From Phytophthora colocasiae (Eukaryota; Oomycota; Peronosporomycetes; Peronosporales; Peronosporaceae), in NCBI GenBank assembly GCA_018806915.1, contig JAGKQI010000091.1, positions 310,001 through 374,000 of the forward strand: a stretch of DNA of 64,000 bases. The letters run 5' to 3'. Below are positions 18,916-27,246 of this stretch, in pieces (position 1 is the first letter of the stretch; each line of letters opens with the position of its first letter). The notes below the pieces were generated by a model. The model saw only the letters and a program-made list of their open reading frames with translations. It was not told the DNA's origin and did not search any database. The position numbers and the translations under genes are program-made.

Positions 18916-20595
18916 GTGCGCTGGCTCAACGAGCACATTCTTCAATTCTCCCCAGCGAGCCAACCGCTCCTGAGGTGTCCAGTGACCAGGCGTCTACGCC
19001 CCAGCGCCTCAGCGCTTTCCGGTCTGAGCCCTCGGCTCCTCTCACGCTCTCCGATTCGGAGTATTTCGCGGCGTCTCGCCTTCGCTACGGAGCGATGTTC
19101 AAGGCCAGCCCGACGTCAGAGTGGTAGCGGTGGCTCACCCTTCGAGTACACGACAGCGTCGCCGACGCGCGACCCACGTCGCTCTCCTACAGAGGAAGGC
19201 GAGGTCGAAGTGGACTACGAGGAGTCCGAACAGGGCGATGCCCATGCGTCTCCTGCTCCTGCGAGCCCTCGGACGACCCGATCTGAGCTGCGCTCTCCAC
19301 GCGATCCGCGTCGGTACTCAATTCCTCGGCAGCTGCGGCAGCCCAATCCGTTCCCGGAGGGACCTTCGAGCCTCGTGCTCAACGCGTTGCGCAACGCACC
19401 ACCGCTTCCTGCTCGCGATGAGCCAGAGTCACTCAAGGGAGTCGAAGACGCGATCACCAACCCTCTGGATGAGGCACAGGAGGCTTCCCTGAGCGGTGCT
19501 CCAGAGTCACGTCGACCGGTCCAACGGGACATCGTGGGGACTTCGTCGCGGCGCGACTACGGCTTCGAGCCTCGCGACCCTGCCGAGCAGGTGAAGCAGT
19601 TGATGGCGCAGCCAAACCTGCATGGTTACGCCATAGGCAATCCTCCACGTACGGTGGCTGAGACTCAGCAGCGACAGGGGCTCCATGAGCGTTTCCTGAC
19701 CCCGCAGGTGTGCACACTCGCCGAGTATCGGCAACGCTTAGATAAGCAACGGCGACGGGAGTCTGTGCCTCAGATGAGGACTTATCCACTCCTGCTCCAA
19801 ACCGGAGAGACCACCCGGGACTACATGGTCCATGTGGCCACCTGGGCCGAGGCTTCACGGAAGCTCGCGTCGTTTGACCGGCTCATGGAGAGCTGCGCCG
19901 AGGTGGACGTCCGCCTCGCCCGAGGTCTACTCTTCCAGTACGCGAAGATACGCGTGCGGCCCGGCCGCTTTCCTCGTCACACGACGGCAGTGGCTCCCGC
20001 CTCTCAGGCCACTATCCCTGCTTCGCAGGATGCTCCTTCAGTCTCCGAGGGAGACTCGCTGGCTGTGCCAGCCACGGACCAGAGCCTGAGCTCGGCTGCT
20101 AGTCCGTCAGCTTCTCACACTAGTGGTGAGAAGCGGGTGTCGACCGAGTGGTCGACCTCGAGCCCTTCGGGCGCCCCGATCTTCGCGATCAAAAGCGTCC
20201 ACGACGTCAGGGCAGTCCTGCCTCAGGGACCCTTCAAACTCCCACGAGTTTTGGGAATGAGGATATCCACGCCACTTCACCAGATACTGGTTTTGACTAC
20301 GGTGGCGACGCCGCGCCATCAGGCGCTCCACGTGGTAGTGGGGAGTCCCCTGCTCATCGAGCAACGGCGGAGGAGGCCGATTCGCTGCGGAACGCCGTAC
20401 TCGATGAGTGTGACGAGCGCTATTTGTCGCATCGCGCCTGGTACCAACTCGATCACTCGATCGGTACTCTCCGGAGTCAGACTCAGTCCCTTCAAGGGAA
20501 CGTCGAGAGTGTTTGGCATTCGCATGCCCGTCTCGCTCATGACATGGAGGAGATTGAAAGCCGGATGGCTTGGCTCGAAGGTCCTCAGTCCCTGA
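18916..20595 (+). CDS. Antisense ORF of element 2, first part (unknown protein)
   Basis: A 559-codon plus-strand frame without an ATG at its start. It covers the 1.3 kb between the pol stop (20107) and the 3' LTR, where the sense strand has no gene, so it is not a shadow of pol there. The first 190 codons are Ser/Pro/Arg-rich and include EEGEVEVDYEESEQGD and RSPRDPRR. A globular, helical middle follows (QVCTLAEYRQRLDKQRR, YMVHVATWAEASRKLASFDR). An upstream plus frame (to 19127) probably supplies the N-terminus after a shift. Beyond about 20150 the sensible frame passes to 20148-20738. Element 6 has a comparable ORF at the same distance from its LTR. Function unknown. Confidence 0.5.
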   Translation: MRWLNEHILQFSPASQPLLRCPVTRRLRPSASALSGLSPRLLSRSPIRSISRRLAFATERCSRPARRQSGSGGSPFEYTTASPTRDPRRSPTEEGEVEVDYEESEQGDAHASPAPASPRTTRSELRSPRDPRRYSIPRQLRQPNPFPEGPSSLVLNALRNAPPLPARDEPESLKGVEDAITNPLDEAQEASLSGAPESRRPVQRDIVGTSSRRDYGFEPRDPAEQVKQLMAQPNLHGYAIGNPPRTVAETQQRQGLHERFLTPQVCTLAEYRQRLDKQRRRESVPQMRTYPLLLQTGETTRDYMVHVATWAEASRKLASFDRLMESCAEVDVRLARGLLFQYAKIRVRPGRFPRHTTAVAPASQATIPASQDAPSVSEGDSLAVPATDQSLSSAASPSASHTSGEKRVSTEWSTSSPSGAPIFAIKSVHDVRAVLPQGPFKLPRVLGMRISTPLHQILVLTTVATPRHQALHVVVGSPLLIEQRRRRPIRCGTPYSMSVTSAICRIAPGTNSITRSVLSGVRLSPFKGTSRVFGIRMPVSLMTWRRLKAGWLGSKVLSP

Positions 20596-23500
20596 CTGCT
20601 CGCCTGCACCAGCAGGAGCTTCAGCTCGCTGAGTTGCGAGGTCAGGTGACGTTGCTGCTGCAGATGACGCAGCCTGGGCACGTGTCGTCGGTGCCAGCGC
20701 CTCCGCGCTCACCCCCGCGGGGTCCCGATATGGCTTAAGCAAGCCGACGTAGAACACCGGGTGTGTTCGCATCCGCTTTGGCAAGTCAAGCGTGTATGCC
20801 AGGCCCTTCTTGGCCACGACCGTAAATGATCCGATGAAACGCGGACGCAATTTCGTCTTAAAGACATTTGACACTGCATGTGTAGGTAGGTTCTTAGCGT
20901 TTAATAAAACCTGGTCACCGACCTTAAATTCCCATACATTGCTTCTACCTTTTGTATCCGCTTGTTCCTTCTGAACGTCTTGGCTTTCAGCCATCGCGTC
21001 ACGTACACGGCGTAATACGCTCAATCTCACCGAGAGGAAGTCATCGACTTGTTTACGCACAGCAGAAGGGCTGATATCAGCAAGCTCGGAGTCGAGCGAC
21101 GGCACAGCCTCTCCCCCACCAAGCCCAAGGCTACCGCGTGGCGGAGTGAGCGGAACGCGCGGGTGCGCAAGGCCGTTCACGTAGAACGGGGTGAAGCCTG
21201 TCGAGGCATGCACCGCATTGTTCATGGAGAACTCAACGAGAGGGAGCATAGCGCTCCAACGCTTCGGCGTTTCAGCGCATACGCTGCGGAGGATGTCCTC
21301 CAGAACGCGGTTCACGCGTTCGGTCTGACCGTCGGTCTGCGGATGGTCCGCCGTGGACATGTCCAGTCGAGTGCCCAGCACCTTGAAGACGGACGTCCAG
21401 AAGTGACCCGTGAAACGGGGATCTCGATCCGAGACAATGGTCTCAGGCAGCCCATGCTGGCGGAAGACCCGATCGATGAAGATCGTCGCTCTACCAGCAC
21501 CATCGACGGTGTCCGGCACAGCCGCTAGATGAGCCATCTTGCTCAGACGGTCAACAAAGACCACCACGCCCGTGTTGCCTGCCGAGTCCTTCGGCAGGCC
21601 AAACACAAAGTCCATACTTATGGACTGCCAACACCCAGAGGGTACAGGTAAGCTCGCCAAAGGCGCAGCCGCATGCGGCGAGGGTTTAACCCGCTGACAC
21701 GTCTCGCACGTGCGCACATATGTGCTGACCCACTTGTACATCTTCGGCCACCAGTACATGGAGCTCACCGAGCCGTACGTCTTCTCGCGACCGAGGTGGC
21801 CGCCTGTGGGTGTGTCGTGAGCCTCATAGAGGATACGGTACTTCAGATCCTCATCGTGAGGAACTACCACTCGTGGTGGGTCATCCTGACCCGTGCTGTA
21901 GTACAGCAGACCGCCTTCCAGGCTGTAGCGTTGGAGTCTCGCCTTTAGGCGTCGTGACAGAGTCACCTTTGAGTCTTTAAACTCATCGCTCCCCAGAGCT
22001 TGGAGCAACGCGACACAAGAGTCGTCCTGAGCGTACGCTGCTCGAACCATGTCCGTCACGGACGACGTCACCGAGGTGACATGAGATAACTCATAGTCCG
22101 GGCGACGTGATAACGCGTCAGCGAGGACGTTCTGCCTTCCAGGCTTGTACTTCACCTCGAAGTTATACTCCGCAAAGAAGGAGAGCCATCGGGCCATCCT
22201 CTGCGAGAGGTGAGGCGACTGCGTCGCTGTGCGTAGTGACGCATGATCCGTGTAGATCACAAACGGCTTGGAGCCGAGCAGGTGAACCCTGAATTTGACG
22301 AGAGCGTACTTCATCGCAAGTAGCTCCTTGTCATGAACTGGATAGTTCTTCTCAGCAGCCTTGAGCTGTCGCGACTCAAACGCAATGACGCGTTCGCGCC
22401 CTTCGGCGTCCGCTTGTAGCAAAGCACTGCCGATGGCAAAGTCAGAGGCGTCACAGACGACAATAAACGGACGAGCGGGGTCTGGCAGCGCCAGTATCGG
22501 TGCCTGAAGCAGGCTATCCTTGATACAAGTGAACGCATTCTCGTGCTCGGCACGCCATACCCACTCGGCATCCTTCTTAAGGAGATCCGTCAGTGGCCGA
22601 GCCAACTCAGCGTAATTCTCGCTGTACTTGTGTAAGTAGTTGGCCAAACCCAGCCACTTACGCAAGTCCTTCTGGTTCAAGGGAACCGGCCAATCCACAA
22701 TGGCCTTGACCTTTGCTGGATCAGCACGAAGGCCATGCTTCCCAATGAAGCACCCTAGGAAGGGGATTTCTTCCGCGCCAAAGACGCACTTGTCTGCGTT
22801 GGCGTACAGCTTGTTCGTGCGCATGCACTCGAGCACAGCTCTCACGTGTTCCACGTGCACCTCAACGTCAGTCTTGCCGTGTTCGGCCTGACTGTGGACG
22901 AACACGTCGTCAAAGTACGTTTGTGCGAATGCCCGTAGGGGCCTGAACAGCTGCGTCACTAGACGATTGAACGTTGCGGGCGCGTTCGAGAGCCCTTGGG
23001 GCATGACGAGCCACTCCCAGAGCATACCGCTCGGGGTGCTCACCGCTGTAAGCGGAATATCACTGGCTCGCATGAGCAGCTGATAGTAGCCATCGACTAA
23101 GTCGAGCGCACTGTACATGGTGCAACCCACCATGTTGTTCTGAAGAACATCCTTCCTAGGAATCGGCGTCTGCGCCGGAATCGTGGCAGTGTTGAGCTTG
23201 TTAAAAGCGTGAACGATACGCCACTTGCCATTCGGCTTTCTGACACAGAACGTTGGCGCGGAATGCGGAGACTTGCTCTCGCGCACGAGACCCGCCGCGT
23301 GCTTCGCACGGAAGAAGGCGTCAATGACGTCGCATTGCTCTTTAGGAAGAGGCCACTGTCGGGTCACGCAGTACTTAGTTCCGGGAACTAAGTCGATCTC
23401 ATGACGAACGCCTCGGTCGGGAGGCAGGCCACTCGGTGGTTCCTTCGAGACAACGTCTCCATATTCCTTCAGCAAGGAGTGGAAGGGATCCGAGGGATTC

Positions 23501-23799
23501 TTGAGGATCTCCGATCCACTCCTGGCGTTCAACGCCTTCTTGACTTCGGCCAAGACGGACTCGTCAACGAGGGACGACGAGTTTAACTCCTCCTCAGGTC
23601 GAACGATGACCACCTCGGCGAATTCGCCAGCCTTCAAGGCATCGCCAAAGTCGGCGAAGGACATCTCTTCTAGCTCAAGGAGCTTGTCAACACTTGGCAA
23701 GACGTCCAGCAGGACACTGCCTTCGGCACTACCGCCCACTCCATCAACCAGAGTGTATAGCTGCCCACAGCCCTCCGGTGCGTCGGCACTTGACGTCAC
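20107..23799 (-). CDS. Element 2 pol: RT, RNase H, integrase, chromodomain
   Basis: Unbroken 1230-codon frame. RT has the catalytic box TYFDDVFVHS (YFDD about 295-298). RNase H contains FIVVCDASDFAIGSALLQ and YTDHASLR. Integrase has the HHCC zinc finger (HLGREKTYGSV ... CETCQRVKP) and the triad in SMDFVFGLPKD, SDRDPRFTGHFW and HPQTDGQTERVNRVLED. A GPY/F-type segment (RPRFIGSFTVVAKKGLAYTL) is followed by a variable linker and a C-terminal chromodomain (YLVKWRGYPHSQNSWEFE). All catalytic residues are present. The first in-frame codon of the listed frame is GTG; the true polyprotein starts upstream in gag-protease. Confidence 0.9.
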   Translation of the reverse strand: MTSSADAPEGCGQLYTLVDGVGGSAEGSVLLDVLPSVDKLLELEEMSFADFGDALKAGEFAEVVIVRPEEELNSSSLVDESVLAEVKKALNARSGSEILKNPSDPFHSLLKEYGDVVSKEPPSGLPPDRGVRHEIDLVPGTKYCVTRQWPLPKEQCDVIDAFFRAKHAAGLVRESKSPHSAPTFCVRKPNGKWRIVHAFNKLNTATIPAQTPIPRKDVLQNNMVGCTMYSALDLVDGYYQLLMRASDIPLTAVSTPSGMLWEWLVMPQGLSNAPATFNRLVTQLFRPLRAFAQTYFDDVFVHSQAEHGKTDVEVHVEHVRAVLECMRTNKLYANADKCVFGAEEIPFLGCFIGKHGLRADPAKVKAIVDWPVPLNQKDLRKWLGLANYLHKYSENYAELARPLTDLLKKDAEWVWRAEHENAFTCIKDSLLQAPILALPDPARPFIVVCDASDFAIGSALLQADAEGRERVIAFESRQLKAAEKNYPVHDKELLAMKYALVKFRVHLLGSKPFVIYTDHASLRTATQSPHLSQRMARWLSFFAEYNFEVKYKPGRQNVLADALSRRPDYELSHVTSVTSSVTDMVRAAYAQDDSCVALLQALGSDEFKDSKVTLSRRLKARLQRYSLEGGLLYYSTGQDDPPRVVVPHDEDLKYRILYEAHDTPTGGHLGREKTYGSVSSMYWWPKMYKWVSTYVRTCETCQRVKPSPHAAAPLASLPVPSGCWQSISMDFVFGLPKDSAGNTGVVVFVDRLSKMAHLAAVPDTVDGAGRATIFIDRVFRQHGLPETIVSDRDPRFTGHFWTSVFKVLGTRLDMSTADHPQTDGQTERVNRVLEDILRSVCAETPKRWSAMLPLVEFSMNNAVHASTGFTPFYVNGLAHPRVPLTPPRGSLGLGGGEAVPSLDSELADISPSAVRKQVDDFLSVRLSVLRRVRDAMAESQDVQKEQADTKGRSNVWEFKVGDQVLLNAKNLPTHAVSNVFKTKLRPRFIGSFTVVAKKGLAYTLDLPKRMRTHPVFYVGLLKPYRDPAGVSAEALAPTTRAQAASSAAATSPDLATQRAEAPAGAGEQSGTEDLRAKPSGFQSPPCHERDGHANAKHSRRSLEGTESDSGEYRSSDRVGTRRDATNSARHTHRVRRSAANRPPPPLLDEQGTPHYHVERLMARRRHRSQNQYLVKWRGYPHSQNSWEFEGSLRQDCPDVVDAFDREDRGARRARGRPLGRHPLLTTSVRS
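20148..20738 (+). CDS. Antisense ORF of element 2, second part (coiled coil)
   Basis: A 196-codon plus-strand frame starting with ATG and wholly antisense to the chromodomain-linker part of pol. It has a basic DLRDQKRPRRQGS patch. A long amphipathic helix region follows (LDHSIGTLRSQTQSLQGNV, MEEIESRMAWLEG, QQELQLAELRGQVTLLLQM), typical of a coiled coil. It probably continues the 18916 ORF after a frame change near 20140. Because it overlaps pol it could be a shadow frame, but the heptad pattern and the divergence of the sense linker argue for coding. Confidence 0.4.
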   Translation: MVDLEPFGRPDLRDQKRPRRQGSPASGTLQTPTSFGNEDIHATSPDTGFDYGGDAAPSGAPRGSGESPAHRATAEEADSLRNAVLDECDERYLSHRAWYQLDHSIGTLRSQTQSLQGNVESVWHSHARLAHDMEEIESRMAWLEGPQSLTARLHQQELQLAELRGQVTLLLQMTQPGHVSSVPAPPRSPPRGPDMA

Positions 23800-23879
23800 G
23801 GATGACTCAGACGCAGAGCGTCTCGCCCGAAGGGCCTTACGACGTCTTCGCCTAGCCGAAGAACGTCCACTCGACAGGT

Positions 23880-24240
23880 ACGTGCCGCTGCACGGGTAAT
23901 GGCCTTGCCCGGCCCAGTGTCAGTGACACTCAGTGGACTGACTCGGTCTACCGCCGACGTCACTAGACGGAGTACGTGCCGTCGCACAAGTTTCGGCCTC
24001 TCTCGGCCCAGTGTCAGGGACACTCAGCGATCCACTCGGTCGACGACCGATGCCGCTCAGCGGAGTACGTGCCGCTGCACAATCAATGACCGTAACAGGT
24101 CCAGTGTCAGAGACACTCAGCGATCGACTTGGTCCACGACCAGTATCACTCGACGGAGTACGTGCCGCCCCACAGTTCACGGCCTGGTAAGGCCCGATGC
24201 CATCGGCATCCAGTGACGGTCCATGACCGGCGTCACTTCG
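23880..24240 (-). repeat. Tandem repeats in protease-RT linker of element 2
   Basis: About four imperfect copies of a 90-93-bp unit encoding (C)AAARTPSSDxGxRPS...SVxDTGP. The same array lies in element 3 (38020-38420). In element 2 the array is in a different frame from the protease and from RT: a deletion of about 26 bp near 24240 and small indels near 23930 and 23885 break it. Confidence 0.7.
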
Positions 24241-24883
24241 GGTTACGTGAGCTTTGCCCACACGTTGACTCACTGCCAACCAGCGCTATGCGCTCAACAG
24301 GGCTGCGATCCTCGCACTCGGTGCTGTCCACTAACTCGGACACACCGACTTCCAGCATCATTGCCGACTCGGCTCGATGCTCGCGCCAATAGCGCTTCTG
24401 CTTCCTAGCAGAGGTGGGTTCATGACTCGCCAAAGCTCCATTAGGAGAGAAGTGCGTAGCACCTAAGGTCTTCGACCTCCAGTCGATCCATGGCTCGTGG
24501 CGCTCCAGCCACGCCATACCAAGGATGAGGTCGTACCTCGAATCCAGGTCCAAGACCAAGCAGCGTTCCACGCTGTCGAAGTCCAGGAACTTCAGCCGTA
24601 GGTCCATCGGGACCTTGGCTGCCGTGACACGGACGCCCGTCGCTAGACGGACAGTGACGGTGTCACCTCTTCGCGCTCGAAGCGCCTCAGCATATTGCTG
24701 ACTACCCTCAACGGTGGAGCGTCTGACGTAGTTGCCAGACGCTCCTGAATCGATCAACACGATCCACGGCTTCTCGAAGCCCTTCACGTCCACATGGACG
24801 ACCAGCAAGCCCTGCTTGCTCACACGTTCCGTGTTCAAGAGTACGGAGCTCTTCGGGGCTGAGCCCCAGTGCCTCTCACGCAC
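24233..24883 (-). CDS. Element 2 aspartic protease frame
   Basis: The frame overlaps the end of gag in the -1 phase. It carries the retropepsin motif WIVLIDSGASGNYV and the later hydrophobic strand ILGMAWLERHEPWIDW (the ILG flap-side motif). It ends at a TGA created by a deletion relative to element 3, where protease and RT share one frame. Gag and protease are probably joined by -1 frameshifting in active relatives. Confidence 0.8.
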   Translation of the reverse strand: MRERHWGSAPKSSVLLNTERVSKQGLLVVHVDVKGFEKPWIVLIDSGASGNYVRRSTVEGSQQYAEALRARRGDTVTVRLATGVRVTAAKVPMDLRLKFLDFDSVERCLVLDLDSRYDLILGMAWLERHEPWIDWRSKTLGATHFSPNGALASHEPTSARKQKRYWREHRAESAMMLEVGVSELVDSTECEDRSPVERIALVGSESTCGQSSRNPK

Positions 24884-24921
24884 TGCAGAACTCAGTTCTT
24901 CCCCAGTAGACCGCCCCGCGT

Positions 24922-25893
24922 CTACTGGGAGCCGTCGTTTCCCTGGGCAGAGCCCAAAGCGGGACCCGCGACAGGGTTGCGGCCATTCTGGCCGGCGCGC
25001 TCTTTGCGCAGAGGGCAGTTGGGCCTCAGGTGTGTGGGACTACCACACGTGTAGCACCGACGAGTGCTCATACGCTGCACCGCAGCTCGTAGCTCGGCTA
25101 CTTCATCTTCAGCATAGCTGAGGTCCATGGGTTCGGGTCCCCCGGACCCTGTGCTATTAGCACCGACCCTCGACAACTTAAAGTTGTGTTCAGCATTCAA
25201 TGCCACGCTAACAGCGTCCTCGAAGGTGCGAGGATTCTGACGGAATGCCTCCGTCCTGGCCACGCCAGCTCTCAGACCTTCCATGAAGATAGTCACAGTG
25301 ACCACCTCAGGTAGAGGATCGGCAGCCATGCCGGCAATGAGCGTGCGCAGCTCTTGGACATAGTCCACCAGGTCCTTCTTGCCCTGTCGGCAAGCGAGGA
25401 AGCGTGACCGCACGCGATACGCCTGGTTAGGTGGAGCAAATACTTGCGTAAGTTTGGCCTTAAGCTCACCCCAAGTGGGGAAGGCCATTTCTACCGACGT
25501 CCCAGACGTCAAGGCCCATTCTCGTGCTCGACCTTCGAGCTTAGAGATGGCGAACGCCACGCGTTGGCCTTCCAACTGGAGCATAGCGGCCCCCATGGCC
25601 ATCTCGACCTCTCGGGTCCACAATAGGAGGTTCTCTCCTTCGTGCCCGTGAAAGGTCTTCACGCTGAGCGTGACGGGCTTAGCTCTCGGAGCGGGATTAA
25701 CTCCTTTTACATTCCGCTGAATGTGCTCAACGAGAGCGTTCTCGTACGAGGCAAATGCCTCCAGGCGCGCGTTGACGGCCTCCGGCCCTTGAGACGCAAG
25801 GTGCGCCATACCTTCAGGGCCCAGCAAGGACGTAAGCTTGTTAAGCGTGTCCCGCTGACTCGGAGTCAAGTGAGCGTATGCTTCTGGCTCCAT
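24922..25893 (-). CDS. Element 2 gag (capsid-nucleocapsid)
   Basis: ATG at 25893, 323 aa. A capsid-like helical region ([56 protein letters not shown]) matches the Retrotrans_gag pattern. One CCHC zinc knuckle is near the C-terminus ([14 protein letters not shown]). It forms the virus-like particle and packages RNA. It is unbroken here, unlike element 3. Confidence 0.85.
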   Translation of the reverse strand: MEPEAYAHLTPSQRDTLNKLTSLLGPEGMAHLASQGPEAVNARLEAFASYENALVEHIQRNVKGVNPAPRAKPVTLSVKTFHGHEGENLLLWTREVEMAMGAAMLQLEGQRVAFAISKLEGRAREWALTSGTSVEMAFPTWGELKAKLTQVFAPPNQAYRVRSRFLACRQGKKDLVDYVQELRTLIAGMAADPLPEVVTVTIFMEGLRAGVARTEAFRQNPRTFEDAVSVALNAEHNFKLSRVGANSTGSGGPEPMDLSYAEDEVAELRAAVQRMSTRRCYTCGSPTHLRPNCPLRKERAGQNGRNPVAGPALGSAQGNDGSQ

Positions 25894-25950
25894 TCTCACA
25901 GAGAAACAGTCTTCAACTCAGGAGTTGGATTGACTACAAGTGCTACCAGA

Positions 25951-26362
25951 TGCAGCGGGGCTGCGTAGGTGTGCACGGCACAGAGGAAGTTGGGTTGACT
26001 CGTAGAGTCCTGCTTGCAAGGCACTAGCCTTCGGTTCTATACAAGAACCAAGTAGTCCACTAAATACGGGACTCTCACAATCAGTGTCCCTATAATAAAG
26101 GAACTAACACTAATTATGTAAAATGCAAACTGATTTTTATTTATTTTATTGCCCTAATCCTGAATGTAACGGATTTAGTATCTAACATACTAAGTCCTAA
26201 TCAAATGTAATGTGTGGCTCTGAGCTAACAGCCAGCAACTGTCTACATGTGTGACGTGTGAGAAACACTATGTGTTGTACACGGATCTGTGACTTGTGAC
26301 CTGGATGGTGTATACCACACCTATTGTAGCCAAGGCGCGCAGCGCCGTGTAACCCCGTTACA
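25951..26362 (-). repeat. 5' LTR of element 2
   Basis: 412 bp; it looks identical to 18388-18799. Confidence 0.93.
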
Positions 26363-26395
26363 ACAGGCCCTCAAATAAGCCTTGCCACCGAGCAT

Positions 26396-27246
26396 TTTCC
26401 AGGGCTTCGAAGTACGAGACTGATAGTCGTGTCGTGTGGTCTGGGTTGCCGAAGGAAAAAGGGGAAGTGTCCTGTTCTCTTCACCAATTGAACCTGACGC
26501 ATTAAGGCTTTGGAGTGTTTCAATGTATTCATGCATTGCCACGCTCTTGTGGTATATCGTGTTTAATATGGGTGTCTCGTAAGGACTTACTGGCTAATTC
26601 AAATGAAAAACGAACGAGAACACACTACTATCTGCGCTCCACTCTCTTTTACGCTTCGTGGAAATGGATGCCTTGTCGGATCGTGTGGTGCTGGTGATCG
26701 TCGTGTGGACAGTCACGCTTTTCGTGGTCATACTCCAAGTGGACATACTGTCGGTGGTCTTTCTCCCAGTGGACGTACTGCCGGCTTTTTTCTCTGTGGA
26801 CTTCCTTGGTTGATTTTCTCCGTGACCATGCTCATGGAGGAGACTGTTTCGGTTGTCGTGATTTTGATGAATGTGCCCATAATCCCGGTGGTGTTGGCGT
26901 GGGCTCGAAGATCTTGCTCTCGGTTTGTTGGCGTGCGTGTTTTCTGTGGCCCGGTTCGATAGCAATGCTCGTATCAAGCAGTGCAACAGAGAAAACGCTG
27001 CAAATATGAAATTGAAAGTATTGTGAAAGAGAAATTGAAGCCCTGGGAAATGAAAGAAGTGTCAAAGAGAAATGAAAGGCCGGCGCCATCGGTGGGTTAA
27101 ATGCGATATATCTCGCTCATTCAAGTGAGAGAGCTGGACCAGCTAAGGCGGGCCGCCCGCGTTTCTTCTTGGCACGTTTGTCCACGAACACAGCTCTTTG
27201 AGACCCGATGGTTCGACATGCAGACCCAGTTTGAATCGCACTGCAA
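26396..27246. other. Upstream flank of GMC gene, no convincing gene
   Basis: Both strands have short open frames across 26600-26990, caused by imperfect short repeats (GTGGACATACTG-like units near 26700-26790). No domain was recognised. The proximal part is the likely promoter of the broken GMC gene. Confidence 0.35.

Larger units (their letters stand above)
18388..26362 (-). mobile_element. Ty3/gypsy chromovirus-type retrotransposon, element 2
   Basis: A complete 7975-bp insertion with 412-bp LTRs that look identical by eye, and a 5-bp duplication ACAGG at 18383-18387 and 26363-26367. The primer site region reads TCTGGTAGCACTTG just inside the 5' LTR, with TGG at the third base. The purine tract GGTGGGGGAGGG abuts the 3' LTR. 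The minus strand carries gag, protease, a repeat-rich linker, and RT-RNase H-integrase-chromodomain. The 1.3 kb between the pol stop and the 3' LTR is covered by an antisense ORF. At least two frame breaks lie in the protease-RT linker. Confidence 0.93.
18023..26395 (-). pseudogene. Truncated secreted GMC oxidoreductase split by Ty3/gypsy element 2
   Basis: The first 28 bases of coding (26368-26395, ATG at 26395) and the remainder (18023-18387) become one open frame when element 2 is removed. The N-terminus is then a signal peptide (LRACALVAFASSSSVVDAQ), followed directly by the FAD-binding Rossmann motif YDAIVVGSGPGSLVAAEYL and VLIVEAGP. This is the N-terminal FAD domain of a glucose-methanol-choline oxidoreductase, an extracellular flavoenzyme. 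The frame ends after about 130 codons at GKLVGQGGASV, just where the GMC GGS/N motif should begin. Sequence to the left is AT-rich and unrelated, so most of the enzyme (usually over 500 aa) is gone. The gene was therefore truncated as well as interrupted. Confidence 0.7.

Noticed and set aside
26594..26986. 130-codon His/Thr/Ser-rich minus frame
   Set aside because: Composition is explained by short imperfect repeats; frames are open on both strands.
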